Below are positions 25,944 to 34,842 of a DNA stretch of 64,000 nt, one piece after another. The number at the start of each line of letters is the position of its first letter. Position 1 is the first letter of the stretch. This stretch comes from Dyadobacter chenwenxiniae (GTDB lineage Bacteria > Bacteroidota > Bacteroidia > Cytophagales > Spirosomataceae): positions 6,639,001 to 6,703,000 of the forward strand of contig NZ_CP094997.1 in NCBI RefSeq assembly GCF_022869785.1, given 5' to 3'. Under the pieces are notes generated by a model, which had not been told where the DNA came from, ran no database searches, and was given only the letters and a program-made list of their open reading frames with translations. A program made the position numbers and the translations under genes.

Positions 25944-27461
25944 ATGAAAAACTATAAAAACACCTTCGGAATTTTGTTGATGGTAATTTTTTGCATGTCT
26001 ATTTCAGCGTATAGTCAAAATATTACTATTGTGTGTAATGCAGCTAATCTCAACTGCCAATATGCATTGCCCGATCAAAATGTTTATAGATATGAAGTAA
26101 AGCTTGATCCCTTCTCAAATTGTAATAACGGTTTAAATTGCAAATATTATTGGGAAGTTAGCAATGGGGTTATTTTAGGTGGCTATGGTACGAATCCTTC
26201 AAAACATGATGGTGATGGGAACTACTACATTGATGTTAAATGGAACAATTTCAATGGCAAAGGGGCCATTAAAGTAACATCGGCGAAACCTGCTAGTCAA
26301 CTCAATGGCTGCATCACGTGTCCGGTCGGAAAAATTGCAAGTATTGAAATCCCCATCAAATACCTAGGAACACCCGGCAACATTCAAATCAATGGCAACG
26401 CCTATTCGGGCAGCTATCAATTGAATTGCGGCAAGACACCATTTACAGTTTCTGTTCCAGCTGTTACAAATGCAACGAATTATGCTTGGTCATATCCCGC
26501 TGGTTGGTCGCATAGCGGCAGCGGAAACACCATTACTGTTACGCCAGGTGCTGGCTCAGGCGGCGTTATTAAAGTGGTGGCTTCCAGAAGCGATGTTGCT
26601 GGGCTGACGACTTCCTCACAACTTACCATCACCCGCCCGCTCCCAACAGTTCCAACCATCAACTCCGGACCAATCCTTCTTTGTGCTCCGAAGGACATTA
26701 CAGCCTCGGCCAGCAATGCAACTTCCTACAACTGGGCTTCTACAGGCGGGATTACGGTGAGTTCGCCGGGAAATACGAATGTGGCGCATTTGACTGGTGT
26801 GAGTGATGGGACTGTGAAGGTTTCTGCGACGAATTCAGTTTGTGGGGTTACTACGGCTTATAGCACGCCGGTTCAGGTGAAAAGGAGTGCGCCGCAGCCG
26901 GCGTCTTTGCTCGTTACTGCGAATGGGGGAGGTTCGCCGGATTTTATGTGTAATGGTGCAGGTGTGTCGCTGAATGCTTATACAGGCGAGCCGGACACGA
27001 AATTTGGCGTCTGGACTACGAGTGATCCGGGAAATTCAATTCTGAATTTTAATGGTGGGACAGCTTATTTTAATTCTTATGCCAATAATTGCTATGGGAT
27101 TGACATTACAGTGAGCAATTGCTTTGGCTCGGTTAAAAAAGGCATTACCATTTGCGTGGATAATTGTTTGATAGACGGACCAGTCTATGAAATTTACCCA
27201 AACCCGGCAAATGACTTCGTTTACATTACATTTGAAAATAAAGCAGAAGTGAACGCTTTACCCGAAAACATCAAAATTTTCAGTGAAGCAAGCTCAAAAG
27301 AAGTCAAATCTATTTCGGCAAACGAATTTGTTTTAACCAAAGATCTGAATGATAAACAAACCATTTCGATTCCCGTGAATGATTTGCCAAGGGGCACTTA
27401 TTATCTGCAACTGATGACTGCAACGAAATCCCCCGACAAAGTGCGGATCTTGCTGAACTGA
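25944..27461 (+). CDS. T9SS type A sorted extracellular protein with PKD-like repeats
   Basis: A 505-residue exported protein. The signal peptide is MKNYKNTFGILLMVIFCMSISAYSQ. Residues 150-330 contain PKD/Ig-like repeats (NYAWSYPAGWSHSGSGNTIT, YNWASTGGITVSSPGNTNV). The C-terminal 85 residues are a type IX secretion sorting domain: YEIYPNPANDFVYITFE near its start and LPRGTYYLQLMT near its end. It should cross the outer membrane by T9SS and be attached to the surface or released. It lacks an obvious enzymatic domain; an adhesin role is inference. Confidence 0.85.
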   Translation: MKNYKNTFGILLMVIFCMSISAYSQNITIVCNAANLNCQYALPDQNVYRYEVKLDPFSNCNNGLNCKYYWEVSNGVILGGYGTNPSKHDGDGNYYIDVKWNNFNGKGAIKVTSAKPASQLNGCITCPVGKIASIEIPIKYLGTPGNIQINGNAYSGSYQLNCGKTPFTVSVPAVTNATNYAWSYPAGWSHSGSGNTITVTPGAGSGGVIKVVASRSDVAGLTTSSQLTITRPLPTVPTINSGPILLCAPKDITASASNATSYNWASTGGITVSSPGNTNVAHLTGVSDGTVKVSATNSVCGVTTAYSTPVQVKRSAPQPASLLVTANGGGSPDFMCNGAGVSLNAYTGEPDTKFGVWTTSDPGNSILNFNGGTAYFNSYANNCYGIDITVSNCFGSVKKGITICVDNCLIDGPVYEIYPNPANDFVYITFENKAEVNALPENIKIFSEASSKEVKSISANEFVLTKDLNDKQTISIPVNDLPRGTYYLQLMTATKSPDKVRILLN

Positions 27462-27479
27462 CATCATAAGACCTCAACC

Positions 27480-27519
27480 AAACGCAAAAGAGCCTGGAAA
27501 CCCAGGCTCTTTTGCGTTT
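27480..27519. terminator. Bidirectional terminator, 18-bp stem
   Basis: Arms 27480-27497 and 27502-27519 are perfect reverse complements (AAACGCAAAAGAGCCTGG) with loop AAAC. It lies between the converging T9SS-protein gene and lipoprotein gene, and A/T ends on both sides allow termination in both directions. Confidence 0.88.
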
Positions 27520-27535
27520 GGCAATCTAAAAACAT

Positions 27536-28000
27536 TTATTTCTTCACTTTATACAATGTTCTTGCGTAATGCTTAATGGTGGAGATCTTTAATTCCTGAT
27601 TCTTCACCTGAACAAGCTTATACTCTTTAAATTCACCTTTTTTATCCAAGAATCCAATAATGCAGGATTGTTCTTCCTTGCCTTTCCGGACTTCCACTTT
27701 GGGCATAATACCGAAGTTCGGGATCTTAATGTTGTCCTCTGCGTCGAGTTCTTTGTATTTAATTTTGACTAAAAAATCAAAAGTAGATTTGGTTTCATAC
27801 ACATCCACGGAAAAGCGCCAGTCGTTGAGCGGGTCTTTTACTTTTTCACTAAAACTAGCCACAGGACTGTTTTCGACCACTTTTCTTTCCAATGCAATCG
27901 TATCATTTACGATTTCATTGCCATCGGCATCTCTTTCGTTTTTCGTATTCTGATTACAGGCAAACAAGGTGAGCAGAAGAAAAAGGCTGCAATACTTCAT
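27536..28000 (-). CDS. Uncharacterised lipoprotein
   Basis: A 154-residue protein with a lipoprotein signal, MKYCSLFLLLTLFAC, with Cys15 as the lipidated residue. The mature part has a charged linker (NQNTKNERDADGNEI) and a beta-rich domain of about 100 residues (DWRFSVDVYETKSTFDFLVK). No family was recognised. The ATG at 28000 is chosen over one at 28042 because the signal begins there. It converges on the T9SS protein gene through a shared terminator. Confidence 0.7.
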   Translation of the reverse strand: MKYCSLFLLLTLFACNQNTKNERDADGNEIVNDTIALERKVVENSPVASFSEKVKDPLNDWRFSVDVYETKSTFDFLVKIKYKELDAEDNIKIPNFGIMPKVEVRKGKEEQSCIIGFLDKKGEFKEYKLVQVKNQELKISTIKHYARTLYKVKK

Positions 28001-28135
28001 TGGAATCACTATTTGGTTTGAAATGCTACTACTGCTTTGCAATATACCTTTGTTATTTACATTAAATAAAATATTTTACTTTCGGTATTGTAAACAGATC
28101 ATTACCAATCCTGCCTATCACCCCGAACCTACATT

Positions 28136-29371
28136 ATGGCGTTAAATTATATTTTCGTATCCTTTTTTGTCATTGCTTTTGTCATTGCGTTATTGAAATT
28201 TATCCTAACCGGGGATGTGCAGACATTTAAGGCGATAACCGAGGGGATGCTGGAAATGGCCAAAGTGGCGGTGATGGACATTGCTTTGCCGCTTACAGGT
28301 GTAATGGCGTTTTTTCTGGGCATTCTGAATGTCGGCGAAAAGGCTGGTATTATTGACCGACTGGCACGATTTATAGGGCCATTTTTTAACAAATTATTTC
28401 CGGAGGTGCCCAAAGATCATCCGGCAAACGGCCAGATGATCATGAACTTTTCGGCCAATTTTCTTGGACTGGATAATGCTGCAACGCCTTTCGGGCTAAA
28501 AGCCATGCAAAGTTTGCAGGAACTCAATCCAAGCAAGGACACCGCTTCCAATGCGCAAATCATGTTCCTTGTTTTGCATACATCCGGTTTGCAGATCATT
28601 CCATTATCCATCATCGCGCAGAGGGCCATATTAGGCGCGGAAAGCCCTTCTGATGTATTTATTCCTTGTGTTGTAGGGACCTATGTGACCACGGTTGTAG
28701 CAATGCTGATAACGGCTGCCTGGCAAAAAATCAATCTTTTTAACCGGACTGTAATGCTGGGGCTGGGGAGTGTGACCACCGTTATGGTGTTGATAATGTG
28801 GTATTTAACAAGTTTGCCAAAAGAGCAGATCGAAACGATTTCTGTTTTTGTTGGTAACTCCGTCCTGCTGGGGGTTGTAGCAGGATTCTTGTTATGGGCC
28901 ATGTATCGGAAAGTGAATGTCTTTGAAACATTCATCGAAGGGGCAAAAGGCGGGTTCGCAACTTCAATTACCATCATCCCATATCTTGTCGGTCTGCTTG
29001 TCGCTATCAGTGCATTCCGGACGTGCGGTGCAATGGATTATCTCATAGATGGTTTAAAATGGGCTTTTTCGCTAACCGGAATGAACACAGATTTTACGGA
29101 TGCCTTGCCCGTTGCGCTCATGAAACCACTCAGCGGAAGTGGGGCGCGTGCACTTATGATAGACGCTATGAAAGAATTTGGGCCCGATTCATTTGTGGGT
29201 CGCCTTGTATGCATTTTCCAGGGTTCGGCGGATACGACGCTTTACATCGTTGCACTGTATTTTGGCTCAGTGGGCATCAAAAACACTCGCTATGCCATTG
29301 TAGCTGGATTAATCGCCGACTTTGTAGGCGTTTTGGCTGGAATTTGGCTTGGATATTTATTTTTCCATTGA
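28136..29371 (+). CDS. SpmA-SpmB fusion, nucleoside recognition (Gate) domain membrane protein
   Basis: A 411-residue membrane protein in which the two halves match Bacillus SpmA and SpmB. The N-terminal half has GVMAFFLGILNVGEKAGI and MNFSANFLGLDNAATPFGLKA; the C-terminal half has GAKGGFATSITIIPYLVGLL, PLSGSGARALMIDAMKEFGPDS and VCIFQGSADTTLYIVALYFG. Both carry the nucleoside-recognition Gate domain. The organism is not expected to sporulate; such fusions are common in Bacteroidota and are thought to move small molecules. Standalone gene. Confidence 0.88.
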   Translation: MALNYIFVSFFVIAFVIALLKFILTGDVQTFKAITEGMLEMAKVAVMDIALPLTGVMAFFLGILNVGEKAGIIDRLARFIGPFFNKLFPEVPKDHPANGQMIMNFSANFLGLDNAATPFGLKAMQSLQELNPSKDTASNAQIMFLVLHTSGLQIIPLSIIAQRAILGAESPSDVFIPCVVGTYVTTVVAMLITAAWQKINLFNRTVMLGLGSVTTVMVLIMWYLTSLPKEQIETISVFVGNSVLLGVVAGFLLWAMYRKVNVFETFIEGAKGGFATSITIIPYLVGLLVAISAFRTCGAMDYLIDGLKWAFSLTGMNTDFTDALPVALMKPLSGSGARALMIDAMKEFGPDSFVGRLVCIFQGSADTTLYIVALYFGSVGIKNTRYAIVAGLIADFVGVLAGIWLGYLFFH

Positions 29372-29487
29372 TTATGGCCATTCAACACGAAATGCCCTTT
29401 TACCCCTGATATGCAACCGTCCGTACAAAATGGATGGCCGTTTTTTCTGGTAAACACTAATATTGATCATCTAACTCTGAACCGCTT

Positions 29488-30981
29488 ATGCTAAATTCGT
29501 TACGCAAATCCGCACTTCTTTTCATCGTATTTTGTGTATTTGTCGCAGGAAACACAGCTTTCGCGCAAAAGGATACCAGTCAGGCAGCTAACACATATTC
29601 TCTTGAAGACTGCATTCGGATTGCGTTGGAAACCAATCCATCGATAAAAATTTCGGAGCTGACTGTTCAGACCAACAGCAACATTTATGCCCAGTCTAAA
29701 TGGCAACGCTGGCCAAGCATCAGTTTCAGCGCCAGCCAGGGATTCAGTTCAGGTAGGAACATTGATCCTTTTACCAACCAGTTTGTTCAGCAAAATGTAA
29801 ACTCAAACAACTATCAGCTCGGTGGACAGCTCACCCTTTTTAACGGTTTTCAGACTAAAAACACCATTAAATTTAATGATGCCAATTACAAAGCCAGCGC
29901 AAAGGACCTGGACGCCGCCCGCAATGACCTTATGCTGAATGTCGCTCTGTCTTACCTTCAAGTGATTACAAATGAGGAATTAATTGAAGTGGCGAAGTTT
30001 CAAGTGCAGGCGTCCCAATTACAAGTGGAAAGAACCACCAAATTATTAGAAGCAGGAACATTGGCAGAAAGCAGTTTACTTGATTTAAAAGCACAGCTGG
30101 CCAATGATGAACTCACGCTGATCAATGCCGAAAACAACCTGGAAACGGCGAAACTAAATTTGAAACAATTCATGAACATTCCCGGCAGCGAGCAGATCAA
30201 TGTGGTGAAAATCAAGGTTGCAGATCCCACATTGCAAGCTTACGACGCCACAATCCAGGAGATATTCGACGTTGCACGCGGAAACTTGCCGCAAATGCAG
30301 GCTGCTGAGCTGAGGATTGAGGCCGCAAAAACCAACATCGATCTCGCCAAGGGTGCGGCATTGCCTTCGTTAACATTAAACGGAGGGATCTACACTGCGT
30401 TTTCAAGTGCCGCCCCCGATGAACGTTTCGTTGGAGATGGAACGGGCTTTACGATTACAGATGTGATTTCTCCGACAGACTATGTTGTTATTGATAATAA
30501 ACAAATTCCACTTGTTCAGAAAATAAGAACTCAGAACGGGGAAATGCGCACTTTTCGCTATCTGGATCAGTTGAATTTCAACCGTAACTCAGCCTTTAAT
30601 ATCAACCTCAACATCCCGATTTTTACGAATTTCCGGGTGAAATACAATGTAGCTAACGCCAAAATCCAGCAGAAAACTTACGAATATCAGGCCCAGCAGG
30701 TTCAGCTGACGATTCGCAAAAATGTGGAACAAGCTTACATCGACATGACCAATGCAGCAAAACGATACTCGGCAACGGCTAATCAGGTAAGGGCATTACA
30801 AGAAACCTTTCGCGTTTCGCAAGTGCGGTTTGACGTCGGTGCGATCAATTCTGTGGAATACAGCATTGCCAAAGCCAACCTCGACAGGGCCAATGGAAAC
30901 CTGGTTCAGGCCAAATACGATTACGTCTTCCGGACCAAGATCCTCGATTTCTATATGAACCGCCCGTTATCGGATTTTTAA
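29488..30981 (+). CDS. TolC family outer-membrane efflux protein
   Basis: A 497-residue outer-membrane channel subunit. The signal peptide is MLNSLRKSALLFIVFCVFVA with cleavage after AFA. Two OEP repeats follow, with long helical segments (SYLQVITNEELIEVAKFQVQ, LDLKAQLANDELTLINAENN, AYIDMTNAAKRYSATANQVR) and beta strands between them (INLNIPIFTNFRVKYNVANA). It forms a trimeric channel for export of drugs or metabolites. The adaptor gene follows after 71 bases. No inner-membrane pump is adjacent. Confidence 0.92.
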   Translation: MLNSLRKSALLFIVFCVFVAGNTAFAQKDTSQAANTYSLEDCIRIALETNPSIKISELTVQTNSNIYAQSKWQRWPSISFSASQGFSSGRNIDPFTNQFVQQNVNSNNYQLGGQLTLFNGFQTKNTIKFNDANYKASAKDLDAARNDLMLNVALSYLQVITNEELIEVAKFQVQASQLQVERTTKLLEAGTLAESSLLDLKAQLANDELTLINAENNLETAKLNLKQFMNIPGSEQINVVKIKVADPTLQAYDATIQEIFDVARGNLPQMQAAELRIEAAKTNIDLAKGAALPSLTLNGGIYTAFSSAAPDERFVGDGTGFTITDVISPTDYVVIDNKQIPLVQKIRTQNGEMRTFRYLDQLNFNRNSAFNINLNIPIFTNFRVKYNVANAKIQQKTYEYQAQQVQLTIRKNVEQAYIDMTNAAKRYSATANQVRALQETFRVSQVRFDVGAINSVEYSIAKANLDRANGNLVQAKYDYVFRTKILDFYMNRPLSDF

Positions 30982-31052
30982 GAAGTGCTTCATTTATCCC
31001 TGACAATCTAAGCTCATCCTCATTCAACATCATTGTAACCAAAGTTTAAATT

Positions 31053-32486
31053 ATGGCACGTAAATCTTCGAAACGGATCTGGTGGATTACAGCAGGCATT
31101 GTCGCACTTCTTGTAGCGGGTTTATTTGGAGCTAAACAGGCCGGTTACATTGGCAAACCCAAAGCCACAGAAGTTGAATATACCAATGTTAAAAAGACGG
31201 ATATTATCGAGCGCGTCAGTGCCTCAGGGAAGGTTCAGCCGGAGGTCGAGGTGAAACTTAGTCCGGACGTTTCAGGAGAAATCATCAGTTTGAATGTTGC
31301 CGAGGGCGATTCTGTGGTGAAAGGACAGCTATTATTAAAGATTCGTCCTGATAACTACGAGTCTTTAATGGCACGTGCACAGGCAGCCGTGAATTCCAGC
31401 AAAGCCAACTACGAGCAGACCAAAGCTATGGTTGCACAGGCCGAAGCGCGTTTGATACAAGCGAAAGCAAATTTTGAAAGAAATAAAAAACTGTATAATG
31501 ATAAAGTAATTTCAGCCGCAGATTACGAGCAGTTTGCATCCACATTCGGCGTTGCACAACAGGACGTTGAATCTTCAAAAGCCAATGTTTCAGCAGCGTT
31601 ATATAACATTAAAAGCGCCGAAGCAAGTTTGAAAGACGCAGCAGAGAACTTGCGGAAAACCAGCATATTCGCACCGGTGAGCGGAATTGTATCATTGTTG
31701 AACGTAGAAGCTGGCGAACGCGTGGTGGGAACGTCACAGATGGCCGGAACAGAAATGATGCGCATTGCAAACCTCAGTAACATGGAAGTGCGCGTGAATG
31801 TGAATGAGAACGATATTGTGCGGGTTGCGCTGGGCGACACAGCCGAAATCGATGTGGACGCATACAGCGCTTCGGGGCGCAAGTTCCGGGGCATTGTGAA
31901 AGAGATTGCAAACACGGCGGCCGGCCTGGCTTCGTCTACATCCACAAGTTCGGCCGTGTCGAGCGCTTCTGCCGACGCAGTGACTGAATTTGAGGTGAAA
32001 GTCAAAATATTAAATGAGTCCTTTGCTGATCTGATGGTTTCCAAATCCAAAAAATCCTATCCGTTCAAGCCAGGGATGACCGCTTCGGTGGAAATCATCA
32101 CAGAACGAAAAAACAATGTGATTTCTGTCCCAATTGCCGCAGTGACCACCAGAAGCAGCACGCCCCCTGTCGCAGCCGGTGCGCGTCCCGGTGAACAAAC
32201 GGATCAAGCTCCCGATGAGGAAGACGATAAAAAGCCTAAAAAAGTGGAGTTGATAAAAGAAATCGTGTTCATTGATGTGAACGGAAAAGCGGAAATGAAA
32301 GAAGTTAAAACCGGGATCAGCGATTTCGAAAATATTGAGATCCTTTCGGGCCTTAAACCGGGCGACCGGATTATCTCCGGGCCATACATTGCTGTTTCCA
32401 AAAACCTCAAGAACGGTGACTTGGTAGAAAAAAAGAAAGAAGAAGTGAAAAAAGACGATAAAAAATCAAATGAAAACGCGAACTGA
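31053..32486 (+). CDS. HlyD/MacA-type periplasmic adaptor subunit
   Basis: A 477-residue membrane-fusion protein. One N-terminal membrane helix (IWWITAGIVALLVAGLFGA) anchors it. A lipoyl-type half motif (VKLSPDVSGEIISLNVAEGD), a long alpha hairpin (residues 100-195, with QAEARLIQAKANFERNKKLY), the second lipoyl half (FAPVSGIVSLLNVEAGERV) and beta-barrel domains follow. A charged insert near residue 380 (EQTDQAPDEEDDKKPKK) and a lysine-rich tail are unusual. MacA-like adaptors bridge an ABC permease and TolC; the permease must be encoded elsewhere. Confidence 0.9.
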   Translation: MARKSSKRIWWITAGIVALLVAGLFGAKQAGYIGKPKATEVEYTNVKKTDIIERVSASGKVQPEVEVKLSPDVSGEIISLNVAEGDSVVKGQLLLKIRPDNYESLMARAQAAVNSSKANYEQTKAMVAQAEARLIQAKANFERNKKLYNDKVISAADYEQFASTFGVAQQDVESSKANVSAALYNIKSAEASLKDAAENLRKTSIFAPVSGIVSLLNVEAGERVVGTSQMAGTEMMRIANLSNMEVRVNVNENDIVRVALGDTAEIDVDAYSASGRKFRGIVKEIANTAAGLASSTSTSSAVSSASADAVTEFEVKVKILNESFADLMVSKSKKSYPFKPGMTASVEIITERKNNVISVPIAAVTTRSSTPPVAAGARPGEQTDQAPDEEDDKKPKKVELIKEIVFIDVNGKAEMKEVKTGISDFENIEILSGLKPGDRIISGPYIAVSKNLKNGDLVEKKKEEVKKDDKKSNENAN

Positions 32487-32533
32487 TACGTTGTAAAAGG
32501 GTAATAAGTTCGATTTAGTTTAGGTTAAAAAAG

Positions 32534-32566
32534 AAAATCCTTGCGGCTTTGCTGCAAGGATTTTTT
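32534..32566 (+). terminator. Terminator after the efflux adaptor gene
   Basis: An 11-bp perfect stem (AAAATCCTTGC at 32534-32544 with 32554-32564) and a 9-base loop are followed by TTTTTTATTT, a standard Rho-independent form, 48 bases after the adaptor stop. Confidence 0.88.
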
Positions 32567-32647
32567 ATTTTCTGTCAAAATCTTCTCATTTTTGGAAACA
32601 TTCAATTATATCAAAATTACGCCTGAACAGCTTTTCGGGCCTCCAAA

Positions 32648-33655
32648 ATGAGTTTTTTAAACAACATTAAGATTGCGGTGATAGGAGGGGGCAGTTGGGC
32701 AACTGCGCTGATCAAGATCCTTTGCGAACAGAATCATGTCCAGATCCGGTGGTGGCTGCGCAATCAGAAGGACATTGAGCATATCAGGAAATTTCACCAC
32801 AATCCCAGCTATCTCAGCGATGTTGTGCTCTCTCCCAGGAAAATTAAGGTTTTTGAAAAGACCACAGACGCGGTAAAAGGCGCAGATTACGTGATCCTGG
32901 CCGTTCCGGCAGCATTCGTTCAGGAAGCATTGCGCGACTTGTCCGGCAAACATTTGCAAGGCAAAAGGATCGTTTCAGCCATCAAAGGCATGGTCCCGGA
33001 CCAAAACATGCTCATTACAGACTGGATTTCAAAGGAGTACGGCATTGATCTGAACGAAACCTGCGTCATTGCCGGCCCATGTCACGCGGAAGAAGTGGCT
33101 TTGGAAAAGCAATCCTACTTGTCCATTGCCTCTACAGAATGCCCCAGCGCTGAGGATTTTGCCAAACTCATGACTTGCCGTTACGTGACGGCCAACCCGC
33201 TCGATGATCTCTATGGTGTTGAATACGCGGCAGTTATGAAAAATATTATCGCATTGGCATGCGGCATCACGCATGGACTCGGTTATGGCGACAATTTTCA
33301 GGCGGTGTTGGTTTCGAACGCTATGCAGGAAATCGGGAATTTTGTAACCGCCCTTGACCCGCGTGAACGCAACATGAGTTCTTCCGCCTATCTCGGCGAT
33401 CTGCTCGTAACTGCCTATTCCCAATTCAGCCGGAATCGCCTTTTTGGCAACATGATCGGCCGTGGATACAGCGTTAAAGCAGCACAATTGGAAATGAAAA
33501 TGATCGCAGAAGGTTATTATGCAACCAAAAGCATTACCGAAATGAACAAAATCCACCACGTGAACCTGCCTATAACCAGCGCCGTTCACCGAATTTTATA
33601 TGAAGAGCAAGCGCCGGGCATGGTGATGGACGAATTAAAGAAATTATTGAAATAA
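32648..33655 (+). CDS. gpsA: NAD(P)H-dependent glycerol-3-phosphate dehydrogenase
   Basis: GpsA reduces dihydroxyacetone phosphate to sn-glycerol-3-phosphate for phospholipid synthesis. The 335-residue cytoplasmic enzyme has the Rossmann start IKIAVIGGGSWATALIKIL, the phosphate/substrate region VIAGPCHAEEVALEKQSYLS, the catalytic-lysine block YGVEYAAVMKNIIALACGI and the C-terminal dimer region GRGYSVKAAQLEMKMIAEGY. Length matches the family. It has its own transcription unit between a terminator and the sialidase-like gene. Confidence 0.95.
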   Translation: MSFLNNIKIAVIGGGSWATALIKILCEQNHVQIRWWLRNQKDIEHIRKFHHNPSYLSDVVLSPRKIKVFEKTTDAVKGADYVILAVPAAFVQEALRDLSGKHLQGKRIVSAIKGMVPDQNMLITDWISKEYGIDLNETCVIAGPCHAEEVALEKQSYLSIASTECPSAEDFAKLMTCRYVTANPLDDLYGVEYAAVMKNIIALACGITHGLGYGDNFQAVLVSNAMQEIGNFVTALDPRERNMSSSAYLGDLLVTAYSQFSRNRLFGNMIGRGYSVKAAQLEMKMIAEGYYATKSITEMNKIHHVNLPITSAVHRILYEEQAPGMVMDELKKLLK

Positions 33656-33714
33656 ATAGCCTGATCAGCCCCGAATAGGGTACTTTTTAAAATCATTACT
33701 TTCTCAAACCCATT

Positions 33715-34842
33715 ATGCACGTTCCGAAAATCCTGTCTGCAAGTCTCCTGACCGGCCTTTGGCTGGCCTCTATGTCGCTGATTTCCTGCAATTCTAAAAA
33801 ATCTGAAACTGCCGAAACGGAGGTAACAGATTCATTAGCAAGTAAGAAGGAGTTTGTTTTTGGCGATAAACGCGATTTCGCACAGTGCCATGCTTCTACG
33901 CTGGTAAGGCTGGACAATGGTCAATATCTGATTGCGTGGTTTGGTGGAACGGAGGAAAAAAATCCGGACGTAGGCATATGGGTTTCCAAAGGTCAGCCGG
34001 GAAACTGGAGTGCGCCAAAAGAGGTTGCCAAGATCCGGGAAGACGCGCACTGGAATCCTGTGCTGCAAAAAACGTCGGATGGGAAGATTATTTTATATTT
34101 CAAAGTTGGAAAAGAAATAGCGCATTGGGAAACGTGGGTGAAAACTTCGGCGGATAATGGTGAAACATGGTCGGATGCATATGAACTTGTAAAAGGTGAT
34201 AAAGGAGGAAGAGGTCCTGTAAAAGATAAGCTCATTGAACTATCCAACGGCGACTGGCTGGCCGGCGCATCCAATGAGGTGAACCGCTGGGAAGTTTTTG
34301 TGGACAGAAGCACAGACAAAGGTAAAACCTGGACTGCAAGCCCGTATTTCAAAATTGACACAACCGAAATAAAAGGAAAAGGCGCAATCCAGCCAACATT
34401 ATGGGAATCCAAGCCTGGCCATGTGCATATGCTGGTAAGGACCACCGGCGGCGTGATCGGCAGAAGTGATTCTTTTGATAATGGAAAAACATGGACAACA
34501 ATAAAAAAAACATCCCTGCCTAATCCGAACAGTGGCATTGACCTGGCAAAACTGCCAGACGGAACACTGGTGCTTGCTTATAATCCGAGTGATAAAGATT
34601 GGGGTTCAAGGTCGCCCCTTTCGCTGATCATGTCTTACGATAACGGCCAAAACTGGACGGATCGGGTGGACATTGCCACAGGCAAGAAAGAAGACGAATA
34701 TTCCTATCCCGCCATCATCAGCTTCGGGGATTCGGTGGCTGTAACGTATACATTCAACCGCCGGAAAATTGCATTCTGGTCTGGAAGCAAAAAGGATATC
34801 GTAGAACTGGTGGCAAAAAGCAAGAGTAAAGCGGCTCAGTAA
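33715..34842 (+). CDS. Sialidase-like BNR-repeat lipoprotein
   Basis: A 375-residue six-bladed propeller protein of the exo-alpha-sialidase superfamily. A lipoprotein signal ends LISC with Cys25. Four Asp-boxes are visible: SADNGETWSD, STDKGKTWTA, SFDNGKTWTT and SYDNGQNWTD. The first blade contains FAQCHASTLVRLDNGQYLIA and the core HWNPVLQKTSDGKIILYF. The full sialidase arginine triad is not obvious, so it may be a lyase-like or non-sialidase glycan enzyme of the same fold. It converges on the helicase gene with a 7-base overlap. Confidence 0.82.
   Translation: MHVPKILSASLLTGLWLASMSLISCNSKKSETAETEVTDSLASKKEFVFGDKRDFAQCHASTLVRLDNGQYLIAWFGGTEEKNPDVGIWVSKGQPGNWSAPKEVAKIREDAHWNPVLQKTSDGKIILYFKVGKEIAHWETWVKTSADNGETWSDAYELVKGDKGGRGPVKDKLIELSNGDWLAGASNEVNRWEVFVDRSTDKGKTWTASPYFKIDTTEIKGKGAIQPTLWESKPGHVHMLVRTTGGVIGRSDSFDNGKTWTTIKKTSLPNPNSGIDLAKLPDGTLVLAYNPSDKDWGSRSPLSLIMSYDNGQNWTDRVDIATGKKEDEYSYPAIISFGDSVAVTYTFNRRKIAFWSGSKKDIVELVAKSKSKAAQ

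Noticed and set aside
33029..33589. 186-codon open frame on the minus strand
   Set aside because: Shadow of gpsA, no family resemblance.
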